Of a stretch of DNA of 64,000 nt, positions 1 to 10,878 are shown one piece after another. The notes below the pieces were generated by a model that did not search any database, was not told the DNA's origin, and worked only from the letters and a program-made list of their open reading frames with translations. Origin of the DNA: Pogostemon cablin (Eukaryota; Streptophyta; Magnoliopsida; Lamiales; Lamiaceae); contig CM042965.1 in assembly GCA_023678885.1 (NCBI GenBank), forward strand, positions 27,943,777 through 28,007,776. Reading direction: 5' to 3'. A program made the translations under genes and the position numbers. Each line of letters opens with the position of its first letter. The stretch's first letter is position 1.

Positions 1-1286
1 TCATTAATAAGGTGAAGCTGCTCCCGTGTATCATTCGGGACAGCCCGCTGCTGACGCGGTGCTGGCTCATGCTGAGGTGCATCGTGCTGCATTGGCATCT
101 CTTCATCCTGCTGCTCCTCCTCGGGCTGCTCTTCCTCCTCGGGCTACTGTGGTGGACAGAACTCTCCTTGATCAACAATCTCCTGTAACTCCGCCATCCT
201 ACAATCCACACACATCTGCGATACAGTCCTCCAATTACCACCCGACTACACTGTCACGGATAAGGTGTTGTGTCCGAAAGAATCCATCAACTTGTTCCTC
301 GCCACCCGGATAGTAGTCAAGTTGCTCACATCGAAGGGGAACATAAAATCGAAAGGCTTGAGTCCCCTCGTGAAGAACCAATCTCCATCTTTGAAATGGG
401 CAAATCCTCCCTTCATGCATGTAAACATCACCAAATCGGGCTCTCCTCTAACGGATGTGATGCCAGTGAAATCCAAGTTATAATGCTCAGCCACAATCGT
501 CAGTAACCCTCCAATATTCACCTTTTGAAACCCAATGGTCCTGAATCGATATAGCTGTGCAATGAAATACGCTCCAACATTGAACTGCACCCCATTTAGC
601 ATACACCACAAGGCGTAAAGCTCTCCTCTAGACACAACACTCCCCTCTGAGCGGGCAAACAACGTGTTGCTCAAAACACGATCCATGTACCTCAAAACTG
701 GATTCTTTATCGAAGAAGCACGAGCCTGCCTAATCTTATAATCTCCAATCTCCCCTGTGATCTCTCTCCAAAACCTATTAGCGTTGAACGCACCATTCTC
801 CAAATGAGAGATTCCCAAAGACGTCTCAAACAGCTCATTAAAATCCTCAGACGTCCATCTCCTACTCACTCCACCAAGCTGAAACGTACACTGATACGGG
901 TACCCAAGCGGGTCCTTCACCATCTCAAATGAGCAAACTACTTCCGCTGTAACATGGAAATACGTCGGCTTCTTTAACTCCATAAACCTCCGGATACCCA
1001 CTTGATCGAACATCCAGAAAATGTCATTCCCAATTATCATTATCCTCATCGCCTCATCATCTTGGTATCGAGTACGAGCTATCTTATCTGAGACTTCTTC
1101 CCATTTTTCTTTAATCTCATCCCAATTTTGCATTTGAATTTTGAAGTTCTCGGGTAAACGATCTTGTAGCCTCAGCTTCCTAGTCACTGTGTCCACATTC
1201 GAAGGCCTGTCTTGCCTCTTCTTCGATCTTACTTCCTCTGCTCTACCTTTACCTTTACTTGATCCTTGTCCCTTTCCTGAAAACAA
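1..1286 (-). pseudogene. Athila-type post-pol ORF (env-position / plant retrotransposon ORF)
   Basis: The minus strand encodes about 346 residues down to a TAG at 246-248 and then continues in the same frame, through a second TAG at 144-146, into an acidic, Gln/Glu/Pro-rich tail that runs off the window. The N-terminus is basic and Gly/Ser/Lys-rich; the centre has the pattern seen in Athila proteins of the putative plant transposon family, including YFHVTAEVV near residue 107, the segment around IKNPVLRYMDRVLSNTLF and SRGELYALWCML. No ATG starts the frame (it opens at TTG, 1284-1286, just behind a TTTTCAG acceptor-like site at about 1277-1283), so this is probably a downstream exon. Function is unknown; a role as envelope protein is only suggested by position. 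Confidence 0.7.
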
Positions 1287-2055
1287 CTATTTTAACACAA
1301 CCAACAAGACAAGAACACAAGTATTTAACTAGCATAACATATACTCTACTCAAAACTTCAAGCATCCATGCATAATCACTCAAACTAGCATCTCAACACC
1401 ACTTGCTTATTCAACATGCTCAAAACATCTTCAATCACACGTTCTTTAATCATCAAAACATAACCAACAAGCATGCATTAAGCAATTCAAGCAATTCCAC
1501 CAAAAATTTCAACAATTGAACTTCATGAACCACTCCAACTATCATCGATTTGAACTAAACTAACATGCTTATCCTAATAGATGCACAAAATTGTTGATCA
1601 ATTCACATAAACCATCAAGTTCATTCTATAATCAAACATTCTCCACCAACAAACATGAATTTATATGAATCAAATCAAATTATCAACATTTACCATGAAA
1701 ACCAATTGAATTCAACCTCAATCCTCCTAACCACAACGAATTGCATACCTAAACCTTCAATCCTAGAGTAATTGAGTTGGAAGAACGTACCTTTTGACTT
1801 GCCATGGTAAACAAACGATCGAATCACACACACACTTAAGAATCGCGACTGGAGCCCTGATTTTGCAACGAAAATCGCCCTAATCCGCGCCCAATTCGTA
1901 AATTCAAGGTGTAATGTTATGTAATCGGTGTGCAATCAAGTGTAATTAAAGAATTTGTGCAAGAGTGTAGAGGTTCGAAGAGGGTTCGGGGTTTGGTGTT
2001 TTGAAAAAGTGATCAAACCCTTCTGAAAAATCGACTTAAAATGCGTACCTGGCTT
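1287..2055 (-). other. Leader or intron region of the post-pol ORF
   Basis: No coding sequence is convincing here. On the minus strand an ATG in good context at about 1803-1805 is followed after five codons by AAAAG and a donor-like GTACGT, and an acceptor-like TTTTCAG lies just before the large ORF. This suggests a spliced leader as reported for some Athila genes. The simple joint would be one base out of frame, so either the copy is damaged or the model is wrong. The rest is AT-rich and unremarkable. Confidence 0.35.
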
Positions 2056-2467
2056 GGTTCGACCTCAGGTTCGACCTCTTGAACAGGTCAAACCATGGAT
2101 GACGAGGTCGAACCTACCTTCTGGACAAATGCTCTTCTTGGTTTGACCTGGGTTCGACTTGCTCGACAGGTCGAACCACCCTTGTGTTGGTCGAACCAAT
2201 CTTCTGGAAAACAGAGTGCTCTGAACGAATTGGTTCGACCTCGGGTTCGACCTTCCAAGCAGATCGAACCATATCGACTCAGGTCGAACCACCCTACTGC
2301 ATAATTTAAGACCTCGGGTTCGACCTTGGTTCGACCTGTTAGACAGGTCGAACCTAGAATGATCTGGTCGAACCACCTCACTGGATGTTTTCTGCATCGG
2401 TTCGACTTCCTCTGCTCGGTTCGACCTCCAGGCTTTGGTCGAACCTACCCTAGCTTTGGTCGAACCA
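2056..2467. repeat. GGTTCGACC / GGTCGAACC word array, internal 3' site
   Basis: Four to five units of about 90 to 100 bp. Each unit has two forward words (GGTTCGACC), often a short hairpin such as GGTTCGACCTG-TTAGA-CAGGTCGAACC near 2333-2355, then two reverse words (GGTCGAACC), followed by a spacer with CTTCTGG or CACTGG. It lies between the integrase end and the leader of the post-pol ORF. The same architecture occurs at 7010-7512 and 10305-10661. Confidence 0.9.
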
Positions 2468-2949
2468 CCCTTCTAAGCTTCCAAACTGAGTGTTCTTCAA
2501 TCCCTACACACTTCAAACTTCAATACGAATCATTAGGTACTAACTAGAGCACAACCTCATCAAAAATTGTTCCACAAAATATTATTCATGAGTAACTCCG
2601 TAAAAGAAAACATAACCAAAACCCACTAAACATTAGGCAAGTTGTAAAAAATCGTCACATCAAAATCGATTAAAATTTTAAATATGGCGCAAAAACCAAC
2701 TCCCCTAACAAACATCACAAAGAAAAGATTATACTATCGGTGCTTATCAAGGTAAGTACATCACAACCCCCCAAACTTAGTAGAAACTATAGTTGAAACT
2801 ATGTTTGAAAAGAGATGTAATTGCCGATAAGTAAGCACTTCAAATATAAAAATTTCTTACTCACACAAAAAAAATAAAGCATTAAAACGGGAGGGAAAGC
2901 CCCCAACAGGCGCTCATGTTTAACGTCGGAGAGTCACGACGATACCAAC
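2468..2949 (-). other. Post-integrase untranslated spacer with polypurine-like runs
   Basis: Non-coding. On the minus strand two G-rich tracts occur, one at about 2765-2780 (GGGGGGTTGTGATG) and one near 2885-2910 (TTGGGGGCTTTCCC). The first is followed by TGATGTACTTACC, which loosely resembles the start of this family's LTR (TGATGATGTGTAAG), but the sequence beyond does not continue as an LTR. They may be internal or decayed polypurine tracts. Confidence 0.35.
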
Positions 2950-5921
2950 TCAAATCAAGGTATCCACAAAGATGACACAAACATCATCCGGCGACCTATA
3001 ATGCTTCAAGCGATGTCCATTCGCCACAAAAATGTCTCCATCCTTGTCAATGAGCTCAAAACTCCCCCCACCTAAGGCTCGATGAATCATGAACGGTCCC
3101 GTCCACTTTGACTTCAACTTGCCTGCAAAAAGCTTAAAACGAGAGTTAAAGAGTAATACCTCGTCTCCTTGCTTGAACTCCTTAAACGAGATCTTCGAAT
3201 CATGCCACCTTTTAATCCTTTCCTTGTAAATCTCTGAATTCTTGTATGCACGACTCCGAAACTCATCCAACAGATTGATGTGAGTAATCCTCAACTCCTT
3301 CACATCCTTGAGAGTCAAGTTCAAGATTCGCAAAGCCCAAAATGCTTTGTGTTGAATCTCTACAGGTAAGTGGCACGGCTTCCCATAGACAATCTGATAC
3401 GGTGACATATCTAACACCGTCTTATACGCGGTCCGGAACCCCCACACGACATCATCGAGCTTCCAAGCCCAATCCTTTCTATTGGTTCTGACCACTTTCT
3501 CCAGAATCTGTTTGACTTGACGGTTAGAGACCTCCGCTTGCCCATTCGCTTAAGGATGATAGGGTGTAGTAACCCTATGCTTAACACCATACCCTTTAAG
3601 CACCTTCTCAAGAAATTTATTCACGAAGTGAGTACCTCCATCACTAACAAGTGCTCTAGGGACTCCAAAATGGGCAAAGATATGCTTCTTCAAGAAAGAT
3701 ATAACAGTTTTCGAATCATTCAAGCGAGTAGGAATCGCTTCCACCCACTTAGAAACATAATCCACCGCAAGTAGAATGTAGAGAAATCCATTAGATGGGG
3801 GAAAAGGCCCCATAAAATCGATCCCCCACACATCAAAAATCTCGACCACTATGCTCGGCTGAAGTGGCATCTCGTCTCTCCTACCGATGTTCCCCATGCA
3901 TTGACATCTATCGCAAGACGCCACATAGATCTCACAATCCTTGAACAACGTAGGCCAATAAAGAGCGGACTGAAGTACCTTGGCTGCTGTCTTGTAAGCG
4001 CCGAAGTGCCCCCCGTTAGGTTGTGCATGGCAAAACTCGAGAACACTCTCCATCTCCATCTTGGGCACACACCTACGGATGATAGAATCCGTGCAAATCT
4101 TGTACACAAACAGATCATACCATATAAAAGTCTCAACATCCCTTTTGAATTTAGCAAGTTGATATCGGTTGAGATCCCTTGGAATTTCTCCCACAGCAAT
4201 ATAATTAACATAATCCTCATACCATGGATCAACTCCCTGCGCAGCCACCACACATGCTCGCTCAGCCCCTTCAACAAACACGGCCATGATCTTTTCATCC
4301 GGGAACATTTCCTCAATATACTCGAAAGAATTATCACAATGTTCCCTAGTCTCCAACCTCGAAAGGTGATCCGCCAACACATTATCAGAACCTTTCTTAT
4401 CCCAGATCTCCATGTCAAACTCTTGAAGTAGAAGAATCCACCTTATGATCCTAGGCTTCGTCTTCTTCTTTTCCATCAAGTACCGAATCGCAGAATGATC
4501 CGTGTACACTATAGTCTTCATGCCAACCAAATATTGACGGAACTTATCGAATGCATACACAACAACCAAAAACTCCTTTTCAGTCACCGTGTAATTCTTT
4601 TGTGCCGCATCGAAAGTCTTACTCGCGTAGTAAATGGCGCAGAACTTCTTCTCCTTCTGCTGCCCAAGCACCACTCCAAGTGCTACATCACTTGCATCAC
4701 ACATTAGTACAAAAGGTTGAGTCCAATCCGGTGTGATCAAGATAGGTGTAGTGATAAGCGCCTCCTTCAAAACTTGAAAAGCTGTTAAACATTCATCATC
4801 AAACACAAAAGGAACATCCTTTTCAAGTAAGTGAGATAAGGGCTTAGAGTATTTTGAGAAGTCTTTTATGAATCTCCTGTAAAAACCAGTGTGTCCAAGG
4901 AAGGACCGCACACCTCTTTCATTGGTCGGTGGTGGAAGCTTCTCAATTGCCACCACTTTAGCACTATCTACTTGTAATCCTTTAGCAGAAACATGATGCC
5001 CAAGAACAATCCCATCCTTCACCATGAAGTGACACTTCTCCCAATTCAAAACAAGATTAGTCACTTGGCATCTCTTCAAAACAATAGCTAGGTTAGACAA
5101 ACAAATATCAAAGGAGGAACCAAAAACAGAAAAATCATCCATGAACACCTCCATGATCTTCTCTATCAACCCATCGAATATCGCCATCATGCATCTCTGA
5201 AAAATAGCAGGCGCATTACATAACCCAAATGGCATTTTCCAAAAAGCAAAGGTTCCGTAGGGGCAAGTAAAAGTGGTCTTTTCTTGATCCTCGGGGGCAA
5301 TCATTATTTGGTTGTACCCCGAGTATCCATCCAAGAAACAATAAAACTCATACCCTGCAAGACGATCTAACATTTGATCCATGAAAGGAAGAGGGAAATG
5401 ATCCTTACACGTGTTCTCATTCAACTTCATATAATCTACACATGTACGCCATCCCGTAGGGATCCTTGTGGCTATCGCTTCTCCATCCTCAGCTTTTACT
5501 ACAGTCATACCCCCTTTTTAGCAACTACATGTAATGGACTCATATGGGGACTATCACTAATAGGATATATGATTCCAGCATCCAACCACGTAAGGATTTG
5601 CTTCCTAATCACCTCTTGAATCGCGGGATTAACCCTCCGCTGATTCTGAACACTTGCCTTCGCCTCGTCTAACAATCTTATCCTATGCATGCAATACGAA
5701 TGACTTATTCCTTTCAAATCCTCAAGAGACCAACCAATCGTAGATTTATACTTCCTAAGAACATTCAATAACTCCTCAAGTTGATCATCATTAAGAGAAG
5801 AAGATACAATTACCGGGTATTTTTCGTTGTCGCCAAGAAAGGCATACTTCAAGTGTTCCGGTAAAGGTTTCAACTCCTCTTTCCTCACTTCCATCGGAGA
5901 GCTCTCATTATCCAAAGGCAA
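2950..5921 (-). pseudogene. pol: reverse transcriptase, RNase H and integrase (Ty3/gypsy)
   Basis: Three consecutive minus-strand pieces form one pol. 5921-5505 is the RT N-terminus; a one-base slip in a G run near 5510 shifts frame. 5508-3550 holds RT with the gypsy-type active site FMDDFSVFG, the RNase H region (CDASDVALGVVL, YTDHSAIRYLM, DNVLADHLSR), and integrase with the HHCC zinc motif and core (WGIDFMGPFPPS, VSDGGTHF). A TAA at about 3550-3552 interrupts the integrase core right before ANGQAEVSNR, where the catalytic Glu lies. 3495-2950 holds the integrase C-terminus, including a conserved GPF motif. FMDD rather than YMDD fits Athila/Tat-type elements. Two disruptions make it inactive, but it is otherwise well preserved, so the insertion is not ancient. 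Confidence 0.9.
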
Positions 5922-5933
5922 GTACTTCCTAGT

Positions 5934-6887
5934 CTACTTAACTTCTTCCACCTTAGTTCTTTCCGATTCAAACCTGTCATCACCCAAAGCAAGTAAGTTT
6001 TCAAGAAAGTCAATACATACCTCATTGGAAAATCCGTCAAGCTCCGTAGTGGGATAAGTAAGAGACTCCTTCAAACATGTCTCAAGAGGATCCTTTGAAA
6101 GGATTAGAGACATATCCTCTTTCACAATCTCCTCCACTACGTCAATACTATAACACTGCGACTCCATGGGCATCTTCATCGCTTTGTCCAAGTTGAAAAT
6201 AACTTCTTCTTTGTCCATTCGAAGTCTAAGCTCTCCTTTCTGAACATCAATCATTGCTCCGGCAGTAGCAAGGAAAGGTCTCCCCAAGATTAAAGGGATA
6301 TTATCATTGTCTTCTTCCATTTCTAGCACAAGGAAATCCACAGGAAAGACTAGCTTCACCACTTTGACGAGAACGTGTTCAATTATACCTTTTGGAAACG
6401 TCATTGACCTGTCCGCCAATTGGAGAACCACTGTTGTAGGGGTAAGCTCCCCCAAACCAAGCCTCTGAAAGATGGAAAAAGGCATCAAATTGATGCTTGC
6501 CCCTAGATCGCACAAAGCTCGCCGTGTCGGTCCCTTTCCGATCTCACATAGAATAGTGAAGCTCCCTGGATCCTTCATCTTTTGCGGCAGCTTCCTTTGA
6601 ATGATTGAACTGTAATTTTCAGATAAATTCACCGTTTCAATTCCGGTTAAACTCCGCTTTTTCAACAATATATCTTTAAGAAATCGGGCATAGTACGGCA
6701 TCTCTATTATTGCTTTCGAGAAAGGAATGCTCAAGCTTATCTTGTTCATGATCTCTGAAAACTTCTTGAACTTCTCTTCCAATCCCTTCTTCACAAACTT
6801 GTAAGGAAACGGCGGAGGTATCTTTGTTTTGGGAATCCCCCATTCATCACGATCAACCTTCTCCGCTTTCTCCTTTTCGGCTCTCAA
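5934..6887 (-). pseudogene. gag-pol segment with retropepsin-like protease
   Basis: An open minus-strand frame of 317 residues. It contains the aspartic protease signature CDLGASINLMP at about residues 123-133 and the second conserved motif ILGRPFLATAGA at about 193-204, typical for plant gypsy proteases. The N-terminal third (IPPPFPYK, FLKDILLKKR) matches the connector between gag and protease in Athila-like polyproteins. It ends 13 bases before the RT piece begins, in another frame. It would cut the Gag-Pol precursor; here it cannot be made as part of an intact polyprotein. Confidence 0.85.
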
Positions 6888-6916
6888 TCGCTTGGCTCTC
6901 TCCCATTTTTTCTCAG

Positions 6917-7429
6917 CTATGATCTCTGTACTTTACTCATTTCGAACCACTGGAGTAGCATCAACATCATCGAGAGTGTTCGGAGTAGCAACAGGCAAAT
7001 TCTGGTGAGGGTTCGACCTGTGGAACAGGTCAAACCAGGTACGTACTGGTCGAACCTTACTTCTGGACAACAACTCTCTTTTTGAATTTGAGGTTCGACC
7101 TGGGTTCGACCTGTGGAATAGGTCGAACCACGGACACCTAGGTCGAACCTACTTACTGTACTCCTTCCGCCATTCGGTTTGACCAGGGTTCGACCTGTTT
7201 GATAGGTCAAACCATGAACGTCGTGATTGAACCGTTGCTGCGACAAAACAGAGTGCTCCTGGCTGTGCGGTTCGACCTGGGTTCGACCTGTAGAATAGGT
7301 CGAACCAAGATTGATTTGGTAAAATCGGTGTTCTGAAAAAACAGAGTGCTCCGAGTTGTCGGGTTCGACCAAGGTTCGACCTGTATGCCAGGTCGAACCA
7401 TCTGCAGTTTGGTCGAACCGATGCTGCAA
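6917..7429 (-). pseudogene. In-frame 31-residue peptide repeat between gag and protease
   Basis: The word array is open on the minus strand for 170 codons and translates as about five copies of a peptide of 29 to 31 residues with the core GST(Y/W)(S/H)TGRT(Q/L)VEP and the spacer EHSV(F/L)S. Two consecutive copies are exactly 31 residues (93 bp), so the array keeps reading frame. It sits where a proline-rich or spacer region between nucleocapsid and protease is expected. No known domain is recognised. Confidence 0.6.
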
Positions 7430-7512
7430 TCTCTCCTGATCGTGTCCAGTGTGTTGGTTCGACCTCCCCTATATGGTTCGACCTTCAATGTTGGTCGAAC
7501 CATGGTCGAACC
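7010..7512. repeat. GGTTCGACC / GGTCGAACC word array, gag-protease site
   Basis: Five units with the same grammar as at 2056-2467: two forward words, a hairpin (for example GGTTCGACCTGTGGAATAGG then TCGAACC), a reverse word, and a spacer containing AAAACAGAGTGCTC or CTTCTGGACAA. The spacer word ACAGAGTGCTC also occurs in the 2056-2467 array, showing common descent of the arrays rather than independent origin. Confidence 0.9.
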
Positions 7513-9105
7513 TGGCCCTAGACATATCCAAATTTGATTCCGGCCTCATGGATCCCTCGTACTGCGTTCCCGACCTTAATGTGATGGCGTTGCAGGACCT
7601 TGGATTCTCAATACTTTGAGACGGGAACTTCCCCTTCTCAAGAGTTTGAGTAAGCTTGTTAACACTTCCTGCCATCTCCCCCATCAATAACGTAAGGTCC
7701 TTCACCAGCTTAGATATAACCTCATGGTTTGCATCGATTTTCTTCTCAATTTTTGCCTCAAGGCGGTTAACTCTTTCATCATTCTTGGCAATATACCTGT
7801 TCACAGTATCCTCAAGACCCGGTTTCCCTTCTTCCACCTTAGCACCCGGATCAACACCCATCGGAGGTTGAATTGCAGTATTCGGATTGCTCCATGAGAA
7901 CTCCGGCCTCCTCGGCTGTTGATAACCACCTGGGGACCACGATTATTAAAGTTTTCTCGATAGTTCCCTTGGTAGTTCCGGTTTTCTTGATCTTGATACC
8001 TAGCCCCTTGAATACTTTGACCCATGGCATAGTGTGCCTCTTCCAACTCCCCTTGGATTTGTCCCTCTTTCATTAGTTCCTGCTGCATGATTGGTACGCG
8101 CTGAGATAATTCACTGATTTGCTTCTGTTGGGATTCAAGTAGCTTGTTAATATTGGACAAGCTAGAGACGATCTCATCTTCTCTACTTGCTTTCACCATT
8201 GCTTTCTCAACCTGAGCTACCTTCCCAAGGACATACGTACCTCTAACTCTATCAGTTGGCCAATCCCTCGAATTCATCGAAATATCTTCAAATAACTTCT
8301 CGGCCTCTACGGATGACTTTGTAAGCAATGCTCCATTAGAAGAAGCATCCAATAATACTCGTGAATCACAGTCCAATCCGTTATAGAATATACTGATATA
8401 TTGAGCTTTAGATAGCCCATGTTGAGGACACTTCCTTAGCATGTCCTTAAATCTAACCCATGCTTTATGAAATTTTTCACCTCCACCGATAGCAAATTGG
8501 TTAATGTCTTACTTCATCTTAAACACCTTTGAAGGTGGCACGTACCTCTCCAAGAACCTTAACTTCAGTTACTCCCAAGTGGTACACTCAGCAGCGTTGA
8601 TAGTGTCGTACCAATCTCTCGCCTTTTCAGTAAGCGAGAATTTGAACAAGAGGATCTTCCTAGCATCTTCATGTTCTCCTGCATCTTTTTGAGTACTTGC
8701 ATAGCCCAGGAACTTGTTCAGATGCTGCTGTGGATCCTCGAAAGACCCTCCTGAAAAGGAGTTCCTTTCTATCATGCTAATAAGAGCGGGATGAAGATCG
8801 AAAGCTGCATTAGTTCTCCTCGCTCCTAGAAGCCCAAAATTTCCAGCCCCATTGTTTCTGAAAACCTCTCAAATGGCTAGATTATCCGGATTCGCTGCCA
8901 TGTTGACTGTCTCTACCCCCAAATTAACTTCAGTTGTAGCTTCAATCGTCTGCAAAATTTGCTCGTCAACTTCAACTCCAAAATTCAGAGCTTCAGCTGG
9001 ATCAATAATCTTTGCCTTGCTCTTCTTCTTCTTCTTCTTCCTTGACGATGCTCCGATCTCAGGATTATAGGGTTCAAGTTCACCTTTCTTTGATCTCGTG
9101 AGCAT
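7469..9105 (-). pseudogene. gag (Ty3/gypsy, Athila-like), fragmented
   Basis: Minus-strand pieces 9105-8869, 8775-8569, 8442-7801 and 7861-7469 together cover a gag. The first begins MLTRSKKGELEP, with a basic KKKKKKSK stretch. The second and third contain the retrotransposon gag core (LTEKARDWYDTI; ISIFYNGLDCDSRVLLDASS; ALLTKSSVEAEKLFEDI) and then a coiled-coil-like and Asn/Gly/Arg-rich tail. Frame changes and stops separate the pieces. Gag would form the virus-like particle in which the RNA is reverse transcribed. Confidence 0.82.
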
Positions 9106-9192
9106 ACAACTAAAAAGAACTAGAATTAAAACAGCAAGACAAGTTAAATATCCCTAACAAACTAGAAATAATCAAAAAGATATTCTAAGCCG

Positions 9193-9210
9193 TCCCCGTC
9201 AATGGCGCCA
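9193..9210 (-). promoter_or_regulatory. Primer-binding site, tRNA-Asp type
   Basis: The minus strand reads TGGCGCCATTGACGGGGA. This matches the complement of the plant tRNA-Asp 3' end (TGGCGCCGTTGCCGGGGA) at 16 of 18 bases and lies one base from the LTR. tRNA-Asp priming is typical of Athila-like elements. Confidence 0.85.
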
Positions 9211-9211
9211 T

Positions 9212-10878
9212 TGACTTGTTCGTATGTTCTCAACACACAATTTATTCCCCAAGTATGAAGGATATCAATTGTAGTTTCGAAAGTAACCAAGTTATTATCG
9301 TACCCAAGGGACGGATAAATATCAATTCAATTATACTCTAGTAAACTAAGACTATTTTGAAATATAATGATGTTGAAATTGAGTAGGAACTATTAATTGA
9401 AATAACAAAAGAAAAGATATAAGGTTGTGGTCAAGTAAGATGATAGGTAGTTCGTCAGGTCATCCGGTTTCATTTATTAATTCATACTTTTGTGTGTCGA
9501 TGTCCGACTCTGCCTTGTGGTTTATGGACGCATTGCTAGACCATGCAAATCTATTCTATAGATACAAATAGATAAGCTTTTGACACGTGTGAGTATCCTC
9601 AGAGCAAGACGCATACTTTACCTCCCTTTCTAGGTACTATCATAATCAATTATTTCCCGTGCACTTAGTACTCTAACCTGATTTGATCTCCATTTGTAGG
9701 TACTATAAAGTTATACTCTTTATCCTACTTGTTAACCCGAATTCAATTCAATTAACAAACATTCATATAAGACGGTTCTAATAAGACTTTGGAATCCCTT
9801 CACTTAGAATTATAACAATGAACCCTGCTCATTAGTGAACGCACTCAACCAATAACCATGTTATGCATTCAGACTCTACACAATGATTATTGATGCACAA
9901 AACAACTATGAGTATGGATTAAAAACGTGCAATCTTATATAAACTAAACCACAAGTAGTGTTGTACGGAGTATACACACGAAATACAAATTTAACTCATG
10001 AAACCTTCATAACCCTAGAACTACCGAAGTGGCTCTAGCCCATGATTGATCTAGGAGCAATCATGGTTAGATAGACTGATCTTACTTGAAGCTCCAGCCG
10101 AACCTCTGTCTCAGCCCTCCTACTTTTCTCTAACGATTCACAATCTTAAGCTCTTCGTACTTGGACGTGCTTGGTCCTCTTTCTTGCCTGCATGAGCCTT
10201 CTTTTATACTTGTAATCACGTCTCTAGGGCTTGGAATAGGCTTTTCAAGTGATCCCACGTGTTTTGGCCTCGAAAAATCCGGATAAGGTAAGTTTCTGCA
10301 TGTAGGTTCGACCTCATCAAATAGGTCGAACCACTAGCCATAGGTCGAACACTAAGTCGAACCCCACTACTGGAAGAATTCTGCACTGGTTCGACCTCTT
10401 GAACAAGTCGAACCTCTCAGGACTTGGTCGAACCCCAGGTCGAACCTCATCACTGGATAATTTCTGCTCTTGGTTCGGCCAACCGTCAGGTCGAACTCCC
10501 AACATCGTGGTCGAACCCAGCTTCTCACGAACTGGTTCGACCATGGTTCGACCTGATGAACAGGTATAACCCCTCGAGTCGTGGTCGACCTACTTCCTGC
10601 ACTTCTCCAACCCTGGTTCGACCAGCTGGAGAGGTCGAACCCTCCTCCAACAGGTCGAACCCACCTCTTTTCTTGGCGGTTCGCATGGTCTCGACTTCGT
10701 CTCTTTGATTCTTGGTACTTCCACTCCGTTTTTGCTATGAAAACCACTCAAATAGCTCTACTAACACCTGATTCATGCTAATTCACAATATATATGGGTT
10801 TTCCACCTATTTTCACATCAAAACTCTCCAAAACTAGCACAAAACATGGTGCTAAACTAGTGAACTTACACATCATCA
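9212..10878 (-). repeat. 5' LTR of the Athila-like element (family A)
   Basis: The LTR starts TGACTTG and ends ATCATCA on the plus strand, so it has TG..CA ends, 1667 bp. It aligns by eye with the solo LTR at 40769-51145 (shared: TCTCAACACACAA, CCCCAAGTATGAAGGAT, TCCGACTCTGCCTTG, CACAAGTAGTGTT). It holds a word array in the half nearest the transcription-upstream end. The element's other LTR is outside the window. Confidence 0.82.
10305..10661. repeat. GGTTCGACC / GGTCGAACC word array within LTR
   Basis: About four units of forward and reverse words separated by a spacer with ACTGGATAATTTCTGC or ACTGGAAGAATTCTGC, closely matching the CACTGGATGTTTTCTGC spacer in the 2056-2467 array. Open frames over this stretch are by-products of the repeat. 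Confidence 0.88.

Larger units (their letters stand above)
1..10878 (-). mobile_element. Athila-like Ty3/gypsy LTR retrotransposon, truncated by window start
   Basis: Reading on the minus strand from high to low coordinates there is an LTR, a tRNA-Asp-type primer-binding site, gag, a retropepsin-like protease, reverse transcriptase, RNase H, integrase, a spacer of about 1.7 kb and a further ORF of the kind found after pol in Athila elements. Order and the extra ORF point to the Athila lineage. The second LTR must lie left of base 1. All coding parts carry stops or frameshifts, so the copy is non-autonomous. An array of GGTTCGACC words occurs three times in it: in the LTR, at the gag-protease junction and downstream of integrase. 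Confidence 0.88.

Noticed and set aside
2056..2467. Possible CRISPR-like array of spaced direct repeats
   Set aside because: The words are short, in both orientations and part of a plant retrotransposon; spacers are themselves repeated.
2480..2780. 3' LTR of the Athila-like element starting at TGATGTACTTACC
   Set aside because: A polypurine-like run precedes it, but the sequence beyond does not align with the LTR at 9212-10878 and leads into the post-pol ORF leader instead.
7010..7512. tRNA genes suggested by GGTTCGA motifs
   Set aside because: No acceptor, D-arm or anticodon structure surrounds any of the words.
10317..10781. Four open frames up to 126 codons in the LTR
   Set aside because: They arise because the GGTTCGACC array has few stops; there is no start context or domain, and the frames disagree.
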